A stretch of 64,000 nt of DNA from an uncultured Saccharospirillaceae bacterium (GCA_950054195.1 CATLPG010000006.1:1-64000); one strand, 5' to 3'. Shown: positions 1-8,938, counted from the stretch's first letter. Notes: a model not told the origin generated them from the sequence alone. Numbers and translations: made by a program.

Positions 1-3000
1 CATTGGTCCACTAACTGGAAAATTTCTATTCTCATCATCGTTAGAGAATGGCATTAATCTCCAGGGAGCAATAGAACCACCAAATATAGCTTCAAATTGC
101 TGCTCATTATCTAAGCCTCTCCAGTCGTTGTATGGAGTCTCAAAAGGAGCATCCTCACTAGCTAATTGAGTTCCACTACGAATCCAGTTGTTTCTATTTA
201 AACCTTCTCCATCAAAGAATCCAGATAGCCACTCTGGTCCCCCATTAGGATATTGTAAATCCCAATTAATTAATTCGGTTGATACCCTGTTTGGCCCCGG
301 TAGGTTTTGAGTAATATTTGTTACTACTGTAGCAGAATCGTTAATAAATTGCTTAATTGATACAGAGAAACCGAAATCAGGGAAATATTGCTCTCCTCCA
401 ATTGATAGATCATTGTTAGATTGGAAAACTTCGCCAGTACTTAATCTTGTCAATTCCCAAGAAGCAGTATCTATATCACCAGTTGCATTTCCTGATAAAA
501 ATCTAATTTCAAACTCGTCAGATATCACATTTAAAGGATCAACTATTTTAATATCAATAGGCCCCTTTCCTGCTTTGTAAGTTATTTCTGCTGATCTGTA
601 ATCAGTAACGATTTTAGCTAATGAAGCTTCCGTTAGGTCTAACTCATTACCTCCGTTACCAGTTCCTTCGATTCTAGTTATTTCAACACCATCTCCATAT
701 TGAGCGTTTAAAACAGTACCTCCATTTTCAACAGTTGGTATATGGGGTATAGCCGGAACAGATTTAATCTCTGTACCATCAAAACTTGTTCTACTTGGTA
801 TATAAGGCATTTTTTGACCATCTAATTGGTTTGGATCTGAAGGATCAAAAGTTTTAAAGTTATTATAACCATAAGCAATTGCTATATAATAGTATTTTTT
901 ATGGTTAATTAATCGATCATCACCTTGTGCAAATAGGTCTCTAGTTACTCTAAATGTGTGTCTTAAACCTTCATCATTTCCATTAACCATTTCTCTTGGA
1001 ACCTCAGCGTTAATAGAATTATCCAACTCCCAGTTAATAAGCTGTGTAACATCATTATCTAAATCTACTTGAGCTACTAAACGTGCTTTATCGATATCAC
1101 CTATATCAGAAACAGAAGCATCTTCATTTAGCATCTGGAAAATTTGATATCCTTCAAAGCGGTATAAATCATCTGCTCCTGCTGGTGCATCTGCTGGAAT
1201 TACAATATTAGGATCTCTTCTTACGTAAGCCTCTATATCATTACCAGCAGCATATGGATCAATCGTTAAAATTAACTCTTTATCCAATTCTTGAATTGTT
1301 AATTGTGGTGCATCTGGACCTTCTAATATTTGAAAACAGTTATCGAATAAACGCTGAGCTTTATCATCTGCAAAACGTAACCTATCAATTGAAGATAGAT
1401 TTCCACTAGATCCTCTAGCGTATACAACACCTACAGTAATATTGTTTAGTGCACCTGGTAAAAGTGTAAATGGCCCTGCTGACTGAACAAAACGTCTATC
1501 CCCTGTTGGGTTATTTTCACTTACTTCACTCCATGCAGGTAATCCTAAAACACCTCCTGTACCCCAACCTTCAGGATCTGTAGTTCCCCCAGCAACAGGA
1601 TCTGAAGGGAAACAGAAATCAGTTTCTACCGTTGTAGACCCACTGCTTCCTGGCACACCCGTACCTCCATAAACGAAAGGTTGTCCATCTTTCCAACGAC
1701 CACTCAAATAATTATAATATTCTAAGAAATTATCAGGATCTCCAAAGGTTTGATTGTTTGCATTGTTATAATAAACAAACTTTCTCATTCCAAAACGTTC
1801 GTTGTCTACAATGTTATCCCCGTAACCAATACCATTTCCAGGTACAGCTTGCGTAACTGGATCTCCTCCGTTTACATAAAATTCATCTGCAATGTTATTA
1901 TTATCTTGATAAGGACCTTCGAAGAAGTCAACTCCTATAGCTGGCGGGTTCGCTCCATAAGGAAAAGAACCTGCACTACAGTTATCATCTATTTCATCTC
2001 CATTGTAAGCATAACCTAACCCTCTAGAAACATCACAACCAACATAATCATCTTGTGCACAACCTAAATCAGCATCTACGTATTGAGCAAAGTATGTTTC
2101 GAATAGTGTATTACTGGATCTGTTAACAAGCTCGTAATTGTAAAAAGTCATGTTATTTACCTCATCGTTAGTTGCAAAAGCAAAGGCCTGAGCTCTAATT
2201 TCCATACCAATTTCATCACCTTGCGTTTCTGTATGAATATTACCAACATCATTAAAAATCCACCAAATTGTATAATCTCCGAATAACGTTACTTGACGGC
2301 TAGTTCTACAGTCAACTTCTTCTTTGATATCATACCAAGGGTAATCTCCTTGTGTATAATCATAAAAACCATCATTATCTACATCCTTAAAAGGTGCTAA
2401 ATATTGATCTTGTTGAAGTGTAACGTTACCATTGGCAATTTCTCCCCATTCTTTGATAATATCAGGCACTTGGTAATTTGGGAATTGAACTGATTGATCA
2501 CATAGTGGATCTTGACCACACTCAAACCAAGCAACAAATTGCTCAACATCAGCTCTTCTTATCTCATAAAAATTATCCCATTTAGCACAAGTAGCTTGAT
2601 CGGTTGTTGCCCCACCGTATGGTCTAATTCCTTGACCATCGCCTGGGTTTACTAAACCTCCTAATGGTCCTGGCCAGAAATCATCACCATTATCTCTAAA
2701 ACGCTGTGCTGCTAACTTAATTTGATCGTTTACATCTTTTCCTCCCATCCACAATGCACCAGCAAATATTGGAGAGGCATCCCCAGTTTTTGGAACCTTG
2801 TAAGCAGGAGCACCCGCAGAACGATCTAACCATAGTAGACCACTATTTTCAATTAATGCTTCTACGTTATTAAACTCTAGTTTTGTTGAGCTTGTAGCAG
2901 GAGCACAATCTGCAGCTCTTGTTCCTAATGAACTTGTATTAACAGACGTGTTGTTATTATTTCCTCCTATCCACTCTCTACCATAAGCACTAGCTGAAAG

Positions 3001-3051
3001 GAAAACTCCCAGTCCTATTGCTACTGATTTTATATTCATTAACCTTTTCAT
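1..3051 (-). CDS. Large exported protein downstream of a TonB receptor (3' end cut off)
   Basis: An open frame runs from an ATG at 3051 to the window edge without a stop, giving at least 1017 residues. The N-terminus (MKRLMNIKSVAIGLGVFLSA) is a signal peptide, so the protein is exported. Residues about 55-130 contain LWMGG (100-104) and DFWPGPL (124-130), motifs I recall from long Bacteroidota exported proteins that often end in a T9SS sorting domain. The rest is rich in Asp, Asn, Gly and aromatic residues, as expected of beta-rich surface proteins, with no catalytic motif that I recognise. It starts 11 bases after the receptor gene stop, so the two are almost certainly co-transcribed. It is far too long and too different to be a SusD lipoprotein: there is no lipobox cysteine. 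The function is unknown; a surface partner of the receptor is an inference. The T9SS domain, if present, lies outside the window. Confidence 0.85.
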   Translation of the reverse strand, partial: MKRLMNIKSVAIGLGVFLSASAYGREWIGGNNNNTSVNTSSLGTRAADCAPATSSTKLEFNNVEALIENSGLLWLDRSAGAPAYKVPKTGDASPIFAGALWMGGKDVNDQIKLAAQRFRDNGDDFWPGPLGGLVNPGDGQGIRPYGGATTDQATCAKWDNFYEIRRADVEQFVAWFECGQDPLCDQSVQFPNYQVPDIIKEWGEIANGNVTLQQDQYLAPFKDVDNDGFYDYTQGDYPWYDIKEEVDCRTSRQVTLFGDYTIWWIFNDVGNIHTETQGDEIGMEIRAQAFAFATNDEVNNMTFYNYELVNRSSNTLFETYFAQYVDADLGCAQDDYVGCDVSRGLGYAYNGDEIDDNCSAGSFPYGANPPAIGVDFFEGPYQDNNNIADEFYVNGGDPVTQAVPGNGIGYGDNIVDNERFGMRKFVYYNNANNQTFGDPDNFLEYYNYLSGRWKDGQPFVYGGTGVPGSSGSTTVETDFCFPSDPVAGGTTDPEGWGTGGVLGLPAWSEVSENNPTGDRRFVQSAGPFTLLPGALNNITVGVVYARGSSGNLSSIDRLRFADDKAQRLFDNCFQILEGPDAPQLTIQELDKELILTIDPYAAGNDIEAYVRRDPNIVIPADAPAGADDLYRFEGYQIFQMLNEDASVSDIGDIDKARLVAQVDLDNDVTQLINWELDNSINAEVPREMVNGNDEGLRHTFRVTRDLFAQGDDRLINHKKYYYIAIAYGYNNFKTFDPSDPNQLDGQKMPYIPSRTSFDGTEIKSVPAIPHIPTVENGGTVLNAQYGDGVEITRIEGTGNGGNELDLTEASLAKIVTDYRSAEITYKAGKGPIDIKIVDPLNVISDEFEIRFLSGNATGDIDTASWELTRLSTGEVFQSNNDLSIGGEQYFPDFGFSVSIKQFINDSATVVTNITQNLPGPNRVSTELINWDLQYPNGGPEWLSGFFDGEGLNRNNWIRSGTQLASEDAPFETPYNDWRGLDNEQQFEAIFGGSIAPWRLMPFSNDDENRNFPVSGPM

Positions 3052-3062
3052 CTGATATAATT

Positions 3063-6000
3063 TTAAAAGTCTAGTTTTATTCCTAATCTAATTGTTCTTG
3101 GTAACGCATAGTTAAACGGGTTATTAACCGCTAATGCATAATAATATCTAAATGCATCTTCATTTAATTGTGCATCAATTTCTGTTTGATATTGTGCTGC
3201 ACTTAAGTAACCATCGTCATCAGCGTTTCCTGTTGCTCTATAAACACCAGTAATGTTCCTTGTGTTAAGTAGGTTTTGAAACCATACGTAAACATTTAAG
3301 TTTGCTGCTTTTTTCTTGTCTTTTCCATACTTTAATGGGAAGTTTCTATCTAACTGCATGTTTATAAAGAATCTTCCTGGACGTCTAGAACCAAAAGGTG
3401 TTCCTTCTAATACTGGCTGACCAGAATTAATTTGTGTTGAGTAAACAACTGAAGAAGCTGAATAAGGCTCTCCTGAAGCAAAGTTTGCTACTAAGTTAGC
3501 TCCTGTGTTTTTAAACACTTTTTTACCAAACCAAACAGGACCATTGTAATCAATTCCATCTCCATAACGGTAATCTAATACTGCTTGAACCGCATGTCTT
3601 TGATCATAAGCATATGGGAATATTGTTCTTAATGTTGGTTGACCACTTCTTAATAAAGAAGCATTTGAAGTAGCTGATGAACCAGTACCTTCAGCAAACT
3701 GAAGGGTATAAGAAACTTTCATCCAAAGATTGTTTGTTTGTCTTTTATCATAGGTAATTGTTGCTCCTTTAACTGTTCCAAAGTCTCTATTTCCTAATGT
3801 TAAATATGTTTTAGGGTAAGCTCCATCGTAAGCGATTGTTGTAATCATATCTCTTTGTTCACGATAGAAAGCTGCAATTTTTAAAGATGACGCTCTTGTT
3901 AATACTTGTTGGAAACCAACCTCATAATCAATCGTTCTTGATGGTCTTAAATTTGGGTTGTTTAAAATGTTACTCCCTGTTACGTTATCAATATATAAGT
4001 ACTGCATTGGATCTAACCTTAATCCTTGTGCTGGTCTTTGCGATAACACATCATAGTGAGCAAAGAAAACAGCCTCATCAGAAATTGGGAATGAGAATGA
4101 AATCCTAGGCATGAAGATTAAAGAAGGCTTATAGTCTTCAAACGCACCAGAGTTAATTTGATCCGCATCGGTTACACCATCAGCTAAGTAAGGTGCAATA
4201 CCACTTGCAGTTTCGATAGTTGTTGGTCCACTAACCTCAATACCATCTGCATTATACCAAGTATCTCCATCACGGTAACCGTTAATTGCTGTAGGATTAT
4301 CGATATTATCTACATAAACCACATAATCATCTCCAATGTTACCTGGGTGAGAACCAAACTCACTAACCTCTCCAGCTGTTTTAGCTTCTTTTAATAAATA
4401 TGGATCTTTTAATACTGGCTGGTTAGCATCGAAACGGTCCACACGTAAACCAACGTTAAAAATGATATCGTTAAATGCAAACTTATCCATAATGAATCCA
4501 GCAAAGTAAATTGGTTCAAAAGCTCCTATTGGTCTAGTGAAGTTTCCAAACTCATCTGTTTGTGTAAAGAAATCATCAAAACTTGGGTTTCCAGAAAGCT
4601 TTCTTCCTGTGTGGTCGTAACCGTAATAGTTAACGAAACTTCTATTAAATCCTCCATTGATTAACTCATCTGCACTAAAGAAATCTACACTAAATGTTGA
4701 TGGATCTAATGCGTCTACATCGATATAGTCTGTTCCGTTAGGATCCAACCCTAATTTGTTTCTTAGGTTATAATCAAACCAAGATTGGTTATCTGTTCTT
4801 AAGCGGTCGTATGTTCTGTAAACAAATGTTCCTCTATACTCATCAGTATAGCTACTTAAATCCCTTTCTAAAATATGGCTATTTGCTAACTGACGCATTC
4901 TTGTCCATAAACCGATTGGAGCGATAGAGTAAAATCTATCAACACGTTGCTCATATTCAAAACCTACAGTAATTGAGTGATCTTTTACATCGGCAGAACC
5001 AGAAGCTGTAATCCTAATTTGATTAGCTACAGACTTAGCGAATGTTCCTGCTTGCGTACCTAGTTGTGTAAATAAACCATAAACACTTGGTGGAGTATCT
5101 CCGTTTCTTAATGCTCTACCGTTAAGAATAACATCTTGACTTTCTACGTTACCTCCATTTAAATCAAAAAACTGTGAAGTGATAGCTGCTAAATCATTGT
5201 TTTTATCTGAAGCAGTAAACTTCACCCCGTTTTCATCGTTTTTATCGGTATTGATGTACATGTTTTGAGCTGCATCAAACTCATACGAATCCTCGATAGT
5301 TGTTTCGAATGTTCCTACGTGACCATAATCAAACAAGTTATCTCCGTGACGTGTATTTGTTGTTCTACCAATGTTTTGTGAGTAATCCACCATTACTTGG
5401 TAGTATGCATTTTTTATTAAGCCGTCTTCTTCGCCATCTTCTTTTGCGTTTTTAAATCGCTGAGTGAATTTTCCATACACTCTCCAATCGAAACCTAATG
5501 ATCTTGAGTTATTATCACTATTAAATAATGAGTTAGCAAAGCTGTAGTTATTTCCTGCACTGTAGTTTGCGTTACCACCAAAAGTTAAGTTTGCGAACTG
5601 ACCTACGTTAACATCAATTTTACCTGCTAATGAAGCTCCTTGGCTAGCTACGTTTTGGTTAAATCTAATTCTTTCGAAATCGTCTTCTCCTAAAAATTCT
5701 GCATTATAGTTAACTCCAAATCCAGAGATTGCTGGACGTGTTGGGCTTGCCAATAATGATTGGTAAACATCGTCCTTTACTTGGTAAATTGGAATAGCGA
5801 AAGGTCTTGGATCAACAATGTGCTGTAAGTTTGCAGAAAGGAAAAACCCTAAAAACGGCTCTTTTTCACCATCCTCGTTTTTCTTTTGTAATAATGGTCC
5901 TGAAATAACACCTTCTAATAAGTTGTACCCATAATTATCTAAACCGTATGTTTTATCTCCAAATTTATATCCTGAAGTGATATATTCAATCCCTCCAAAA

Positions 6001-6692
6001 TAAAAGCTTGATGCCCCTCTAGTAGAGATGGAAATAATACCACCTGTTGCATCTCCATAGTTAGCAGGTAACCCCCCAGTAATTACGGATACCTCTTGAA
6101 TTGCTGACTTTGGAAGGTTTGTAGACCCTCTAACTTTGATACCATCAATGAAGTAATATGTATCTTCTGAACGAGACCCCCTTACAGATTGGATACCTCC
6201 ATTTGCATTTGTACCTACACCTCCTACTGTTGCTGCCATTGAGTTAGCAGAACGACCTGGCATTTTTGCAATTTCATCTCTAGTTACTGTACCCCCTGAT
6301 GCTCCTCCATCTTTATCGATTAGTGGTACTTCATATTCTACTACTACGAACTCATCTAGTTTAACATCTCCGCTCTCTAACAGAACATCAACAAAGGTAA
6401 TTTTGTTACTATTAACTACTACTCCGTTTAATTGATAAGGCTTGTAACCTACAAAAGTTACTTTTATTGTGTACTCACCTGGAGCAACTGAATTAAGGCT
6501 ATATTTCCCATCAAAATCTGTTGATGCACCTCCTTGTTGTGTACCATTTAACTCCAACAACACATTTACAAAAGGTAAAGGTTCTCCTGTTGTTTTATCT
6601 TTGATAACCCCTTTAATTGATCCGGTTCCAGTTTGCGCGAAAGACAATTGAAACCCTAAAACTGCTAATACAAACGTAATTTTTTTCAGCAT
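3063..6692 (-). CDS. TonB-dependent outer-membrane receptor (first of two)
   Basis: The 1209-residue protein has a signal peptide (MLKKITFVLAVLGFQLSFAQ), a carboxypeptidase-like beta-sandwich domain at about residues 22-105 (GVIKDKTTGEPLPFVNV, FDGKYSL), a plug domain at about 130-235 (VRGSRSEDTYYFIDGIKVRG, GLPANYGDATGGIISI) and a long beta-barrel ending in IRLGIKLDF, an aromatic C-terminus typical of the outer membrane. The frame stays open upstream to 6806, but the extra 38 residues are Lys-rich and would bury the signal peptide, so the ATG at 6692 is chosen. These receptors import bulky or scarce substrates using energy passed on by TonB and ExbBD. The substrate cannot be deduced. No SusD gene is adjacent; instead a giant exported protein follows after 11 bases. 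A promoter-like pair and an inverted repeat lie in the 100 bases upstream. Confidence 0.93.
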   Translation of the reverse strand: MLKKITFVLAVLGFQLSFAQTGTGSIKGVIKDKTTGEPLPFVNVLLELNGTQQGGASTDFDGKYSLNSVAPGEYTIKVTFVGYKPYQLNGVVVNSNKITFVDVLLESGDVKLDEFVVVEYEVPLIDKDGGASGGTVTRDEIAKMPGRSANSMAATVGGVGTNANGGIQSVRGSRSEDTYYFIDGIKVRGSTNLPKSAIQEVSVITGGLPANYGDATGGIISISTRGASSFYFGGIEYITSGYKFGDKTYGLDNYGYNLLEGVISGPLLQKKNEDGEKEPFLGFFLSANLQHIVDPRPFAIPIYQVKDDVYQSLLASPTRPAISGFGVNYNAEFLGEDDFERIRFNQNVASQGASLAGKIDVNVGQFANLTFGGNANYSAGNNYSFANSLFNSDNNSRSLGFDWRVYGKFTQRFKNAKEDGEEDGLIKNAYYQVMVDYSQNIGRTTNTRHGDNLFDYGHVGTFETTIEDSYEFDAAQNMYINTDKNDENGVKFTASDKNNDLAAITSQFFDLNGGNVESQDVILNGRALRNGDTPPSVYGLFTQLGTQAGTFAKSVANQIRITASGSADVKDHSITVGFEYEQRVDRFYSIAPIGLWTRMRQLANSHILERDLSSYTDEYRGTFVYRTYDRLRTDNQSWFDYNLRNKLGLDPNGTDYIDVDALDPSTFSVDFFSADELINGGFNRSFVNYYGYDHTGRKLSGNPSFDDFFTQTDEFGNFTRPIGAFEPIYFAGFIMDKFAFNDIIFNVGLRVDRFDANQPVLKDPYLLKEAKTAGEVSEFGSHPGNIGDDYVVYVDNIDNPTAINGYRDGDTWYNADGIEVSGPTTIETASGIAPYLADGVTDADQINSGAFEDYKPSLIFMPRISFSFPISDEAVFFAHYDVLSQRPAQGLRLDPMQYLYIDNVTGSNILNNPNLRPSRTIDYEVGFQQVLTRASSLKIAAFYREQRDMITTIAYDGAYPKTYLTLGNRDFGTVKGATITYDKRQTNNLWMKVSYTLQFAEGTGSSATSNASLLRSGQPTLRTIFPYAYDQRHAVQAVLDYRYGDGIDYNGPVWFGKKVFKNTGANLVANFASGEPYSASSVVYSTQINSGQPVLEGTPFGSRRPGRFFINMQLDRNFPLKYGKDKKKAANLNVYVWFQNLLNTRNITGVYRATGNADDDGYLSAAQYQTEIDAQLNEDAFRYYYALAVNNPFNYALPRTIRLGIKLDF

Positions 6693-6716
6693 AATTTGTT
6701 CTTTAAAATATGAGTT

Positions 6717-6734
6717 ATAACCACATTGGGTTAT
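6717..6734. promoter_or_regulatory. Inverted repeat ATAACC-N6-GGTTAT in the receptor leader
   Basis: Perfect 6-base arms separated by six bases lie 25-42 bases before the receptor start codon, downstream of the proposed -7 box. The core TAACC-N6-GGTTA is identical to the repeat at 18757-18772 in front of the other TonB-receptor operon. It may be an operator or an RNA hairpin; the role is inferred. Confidence 0.35.
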
Positions 6735-6757
6735 GAATTTTATCCCATTTAATCGCG

Positions 6758-6791
6758 TAAAGATATAATTTTTCTTAAGAATTTTTAACAA
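6758..6791 (-). promoter_or_regulatory. Putative Bacteroidota-type promoter for the receptor operon
   Basis: On the minus strand, TTG (6789-6791) is followed after 23 bases by TATCTTTA (6758-6765), close to the TTTG / TAnnTTTG pattern of the Bacteroidota primary sigma factor. It would give a leader of roughly 60 bases. The spacing is at the long end and the last base of the -7 box is off consensus, so this is a moderate call. Confidence 0.35.
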
Positions 6792-6957
6792 TTTTTTAAT
6801 ACTCAAAAAAAGAGAGCTGAGTTGCTCTTTTAATCTTTTTACAATTTCGATAAGCTTAAATATATGTAGTTAATTTTTAAAAACGTGTAAGCCAATGGCT
6901 TCTAATTATTGAGCGGTATTGATTTTATTGATAAACGGGGTGTGAATTATTTAACGG

Positions 6958-7224
6958 CTAGTGATTTTTACGCTTTCTATCTCTTCTACGGTTTTTTCTC
7001 ATTCTTTTACGAACTTCTTTACTTTGCATTTTTCGGTGTCTACGTTTGTATTGTCTGCGTGCTTTTTTTTCTTGTCGTCTTTTTTTCTTAGCAGCTTTTC
7101 GCTCCATGCGTTCTCGTTTTTTTATCGAGATTCTTTTTTCTACTGGTTTTCCTTGAGAAAAAGTTGTTGATGGGGTATATCCGATGATACCTAGAATTAA
7201 TAAAACCTTTAAGATAAATTTCAT
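6958..7224 (-). CDS. Small polycationic exported protein
   Basis: The 88-residue product starts with a clear signal peptide (MKFILKVLLILGIIGYTPST, cleavage near TFSQ-GKPV), followed by 64 residues of which I count 36 Lys or Arg. I prefer the ATG at 7224 over the ATG two codons upstream at 7230, because MKF is the usual start of such signal peptides. There are no cysteines and no membrane segment in the mature part, which is probably helical or disordered. The predicted product would be periplasmic or secreted and could bind LPS, teichoic-like polymers, nucleic acid or an anionic protein. No family is recognised. The coherent signal peptide argues for a real gene despite the low-complexity tail. 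It is divergent from the barrel gene at 7306. Confidence 0.6.
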   Translation of the reverse strand: MKFILKVLLILGIIGYTPSTTFSQGKPVEKRISIKKRERMERKAAKKKRRQEKKARRQYKRRHRKMQSKEVRKRMRKNRRRDRKRKNH

Positions 7225-7236
7225 AACCATTAGATA

Positions 7237-7272
7237 AGTTTGCGTTTAATTATAACGATATACGTGCAAACT
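7237..7272. promoter_or_regulatory. Dyad in the divergent intergenic region
   Basis: AGTTTGC (7237-7243) and GCAAACT (7266-7272) form 7-base inverted arms around a 22-base centre, between the divergent starts at 7224 and 7306. The symmetry suits a regulator binding site controlling both genes, but no known consensus is matched. Confidence 0.25.
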
Positions 7273-7276
7273 TCAG

Positions 7277-7284
7277 TATTTTTG
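7277..7284 (+). promoter_or_regulatory. -7 box TATTTTTG for the outer-membrane barrel gene
   Basis: TATTTTTG fits TAnnTTTG exactly and lies 22 bases before the TTG start at 7306, a usual distance for a short leader. No clear -33 TTTG is found at the usual spacing. Confidence 0.35.
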
Positions 7285-7305
7285 ATTGAAAAGTAAAGTA
7301 TTGAT

Positions 7306-8079
7306 TTGAGTAAGTTGTTTAAATATTTTTGTGTAACCCCTTTATTTTTAATAGCTATAAATTGTTCGTTAATTAGCCAAAGTAGTATTTCTGACTCTAC
7401 AATTGGTATGCATCAAGTTAGGCTTGGTGTTGATTTTCAAATTCCTTTTGCAGATATGGCTGATCGTTTTGGAAATAATTTTTCGGTTGGTGCGGGTTAT
7501 GCTTATAAGTTTAAAAATAATATTGATGTTGGACTTTCGTATCGATTTATGTTTAGTAATGATGTAAAAGATACAGGAATGTTAAGTGAGCTTAGAACCT
7601 CTTTAGGCATTATAAATAGCCAGGGAGAGTTTGGAACCTATGGTGTTGTACAAAGAGGGCATCATTTACAAATTAAGTCCAGTTATACTTTGCCTGTTTT
7701 TTCACCAAATAAAAACTCTGGGTTTTATGGTGGCTTAGGGATTGGTTTTATTGTACACCGTGTACATTTTATAAATACAAATAGTGATATTCCACAATTT
7801 AATGTAAATGATAGGGCTTATGTTCCAGGGTATGATAGATACACCTCTGGTATTACTATAAGCGAGGAGATTGGTTATCGGTATTTCTCTAACAAATCAC
7901 TTATTAACTTTTTTGTTGGTATAGAATTCATTCAAGGTTTCAATAAAATAAGAAGAGATTACCAAGTAGATTACGAACCAAATTTTGAGAAGAAGTTAAG
8001 GAAAGATAATCTATTAAGTTTTAAGTTTGGCTGGGTGCTTCCAATATATAAAAAGCCTTCGAAGGATTATTATTATTGA
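7306..8079 (+). CDS. Outer-membrane beta-barrel protein of unknown function
   Basis: The 257-residue product has a signal peptide (KYFCVTPLFLIAINCSLISQ) and alternating amphipathic strands (VRLGVDFQIPFADMA, GAGYAYKFKNN, VGLSYRFMFS, GGLGIGFIVHRV, SFKFGWVLPIY) typical of 8-10-stranded barrels. The start codon is TTG: an in-frame stop sits at 7294-7296 and there is no ATG before the signal peptide, so TTG at 7306 is the only reasonable start. The C-terminus ends in aromatic residues. It ends one base before the stop of the convergent TonB-domain gene, with no terminator between them. It may be an envelope structural or transport protein; no specific family is recognised. Confidence 0.75.
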   Translation: MSKLFKYFCVTPLFLIAINCSLISQSSISDSTIGMHQVRLGVDFQIPFADMADRFGNNFSVGAGYAYKFKNNIDVGLSYRFMFSNDVKDTGMLSELRTSLGIINSQGEFGTYGVVQRGHHLQIKSSYTLPVFSPNKNSGFYGGLGIGFIVHRVHFINTNSDIPQFNVNDRAYVPGYDRYTSGITISEEIGYRYFSNKSLINFFVGIEFIQGFNKIRRDYQVDYEPNFEKKLRKDNLLSFKFGWVLPIYKKPSKDYYY

Positions 8080-8080
8080 T

Positions 8081-8479
8081 TTACCTTGAACAAAAGGTTA
8101 TGTTTATCATAAGTTCTACTCTAACAGGTCTGCCGTTTTGTTCGCCTGGAATCCAATTAGGCATATTCCCTATTGTAGTTATAGTATTCTTTGTAATTTC
8201 ACTGTTTAACTCCAAAGCTTCAATTAATTTAACATTACTTACTTTACCATCTTTTTCAATTACAAATTGACAAGCTACTGTTTCGCAGTTAATCAATTCC
8301 CTAGGTGATTTTAGCTTTTTTCCTAAATACTCATATAGTTTATCCATACCTCCACGATAGTGAGGCATTTTATCAACTTTAGAGTAAACACTATCATTTT
8401 TTTTAACAGTTATTGTTCCTTGTTTTTGACTAAATAAAAGTGTTGGGAAAAGTATCAAAAAGTATATAATCTTTGGCAT
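8081..8479 (-). CDS. Exported stand-alone TonB C-terminal-domain protein
   Basis: The 132-residue protein has a signal peptide (MPKIIYFLILFPTLLFSQ) directly followed by KQGTITVKK and a TonB_C-like fold at about residues 35-130 (CQFVIEKDGKVSNVKLIEAL, MPNWIPGEQNGRPVRVELMI). Classical TonB has an uncleaved N-terminal anchor and a long Pro/Lys linker; both are missing, so this protein should be free in the periplasm or outside the cell. It is the last of three tandem paralogs and its start codon directly abuts the stop of the preceding one. It keeps a cysteine pair (NCETVAC) that its neighbours lack in this form. It could compete with or modulate TonB, bind peptidoglycan, or be a degenerate copy. 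Confidence 0.8.
   Translation of the reverse strand: MPKIIYFLILFPTLLFSQKQGTITVKKNDSVYSKVDKMPHYRGGMDKLYEYLGKKLKSPRELINCETVACQFVIEKDGKVSNVKLIEALELNSEITKNTITTIGNMPNWIPGEQNGRPVRVELMINITFCSR
8398..8435. repeat. 38-base direct repeat, copy 1
   Basis: This stretch is identical to 8854-8891. It covers the end of the signal peptide and the KQGTITVKK segment of the downstream TonB-domain gene. Flanking DNA has diverged, so the identity points to gene conversion or strong conservation of this junction. Confidence 0.75.
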
Positions 8480-8938
8480 CTAATTAATTTTAAAAAGGAC
8501 TGGCAAAGTATATTTAACCCTAACAGGTTTTCCATACTGAACCCCAGGTTTCCATTTGGGCATGTTATCAATTGTTTTAATCCAGCTTTCTTTGGTAGCT
8601 GGATCTATATTGGCGGCTCTCAATACCTCGATATTTGTCAGTTTACCATTTTTCTCTACTACAAAACAGATATATATTCTTGATATGTTAAGATGGGAGT
8701 GTGGAGCTTTTAAATTATTAATCAGACACCTATACATTTTCTCTTGTCCTCCTACAAACTCAGGCATAGTTTCTACTATTGTATAAACCTCATCATCTTC
8801 TATTTGCATGATTGAATCTGATGAAATTTCATCAATTACTATTTCTTGGTTGCTTTTTTTAACAGTTATTGTTCCTTGTTTTTGACTAAATGAAAAGGTT
8901 GGCACCGCTAGTGCCAACCATACTAAAAACCTAAACAT
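8480..8938 (-). CDS. Exported TonB C-terminal-domain protein (middle paralog)
   Basis: The 152-residue product has a signal peptide (MFRFLVWLALAVPTFSFSQ), the same KQGTITVKK segment as its downstream neighbour, a short acidic stretch (about 30-50) and a TonB_C-like domain at about 55-150 (MPEFVGGQEKMYRCLINNL, ICFVVEKNGKLTNIEVLRAA, MPKWKPGVQYGKPVRVKYTL). There is no membrane anchor and no linker. Its stop directly abuts the next start, and its own start abuts the stop of the anchored TonB gene upstream, so the three genes are translationally coupled or nearly so. Role unknown, probably accessory to the anchored TonB. Confidence 0.82.
   Translation of the reverse strand: MFRFLVWLALAVPTFSFSQKQGTITVKKSNQEIVIDEISSDSIMQIEDDEVYTIVETMPEFVGGQEKMYRCLINNLKAPHSHLNISRIYICFVVEKNGKLTNIEVLRAANIDPATKESWIKTIDNMPKWKPGVQYGKPVRVKYTLPVLFKIN
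8854..8891. repeat. 38-base direct repeat, copy 2
   Basis: Identical to 8398-8435; it encodes the end of the signal peptide and the following KQGTITVKK segment of the middle TonB-domain gene. Confidence 0.75.

Noticed and set aside
1750-2019. Plus-strand open frame of 89 codons
   Set aside because: It is antisense to the large exported protein gene and shows no domain, signal peptide or promoter.
6693-6806. Upstream extension of the first TonB receptor by 38 residues
   Set aside because: The extra residues are Lys-rich and would place a clear signal peptide internally; the region also holds the likely promoter and an inverted repeat.
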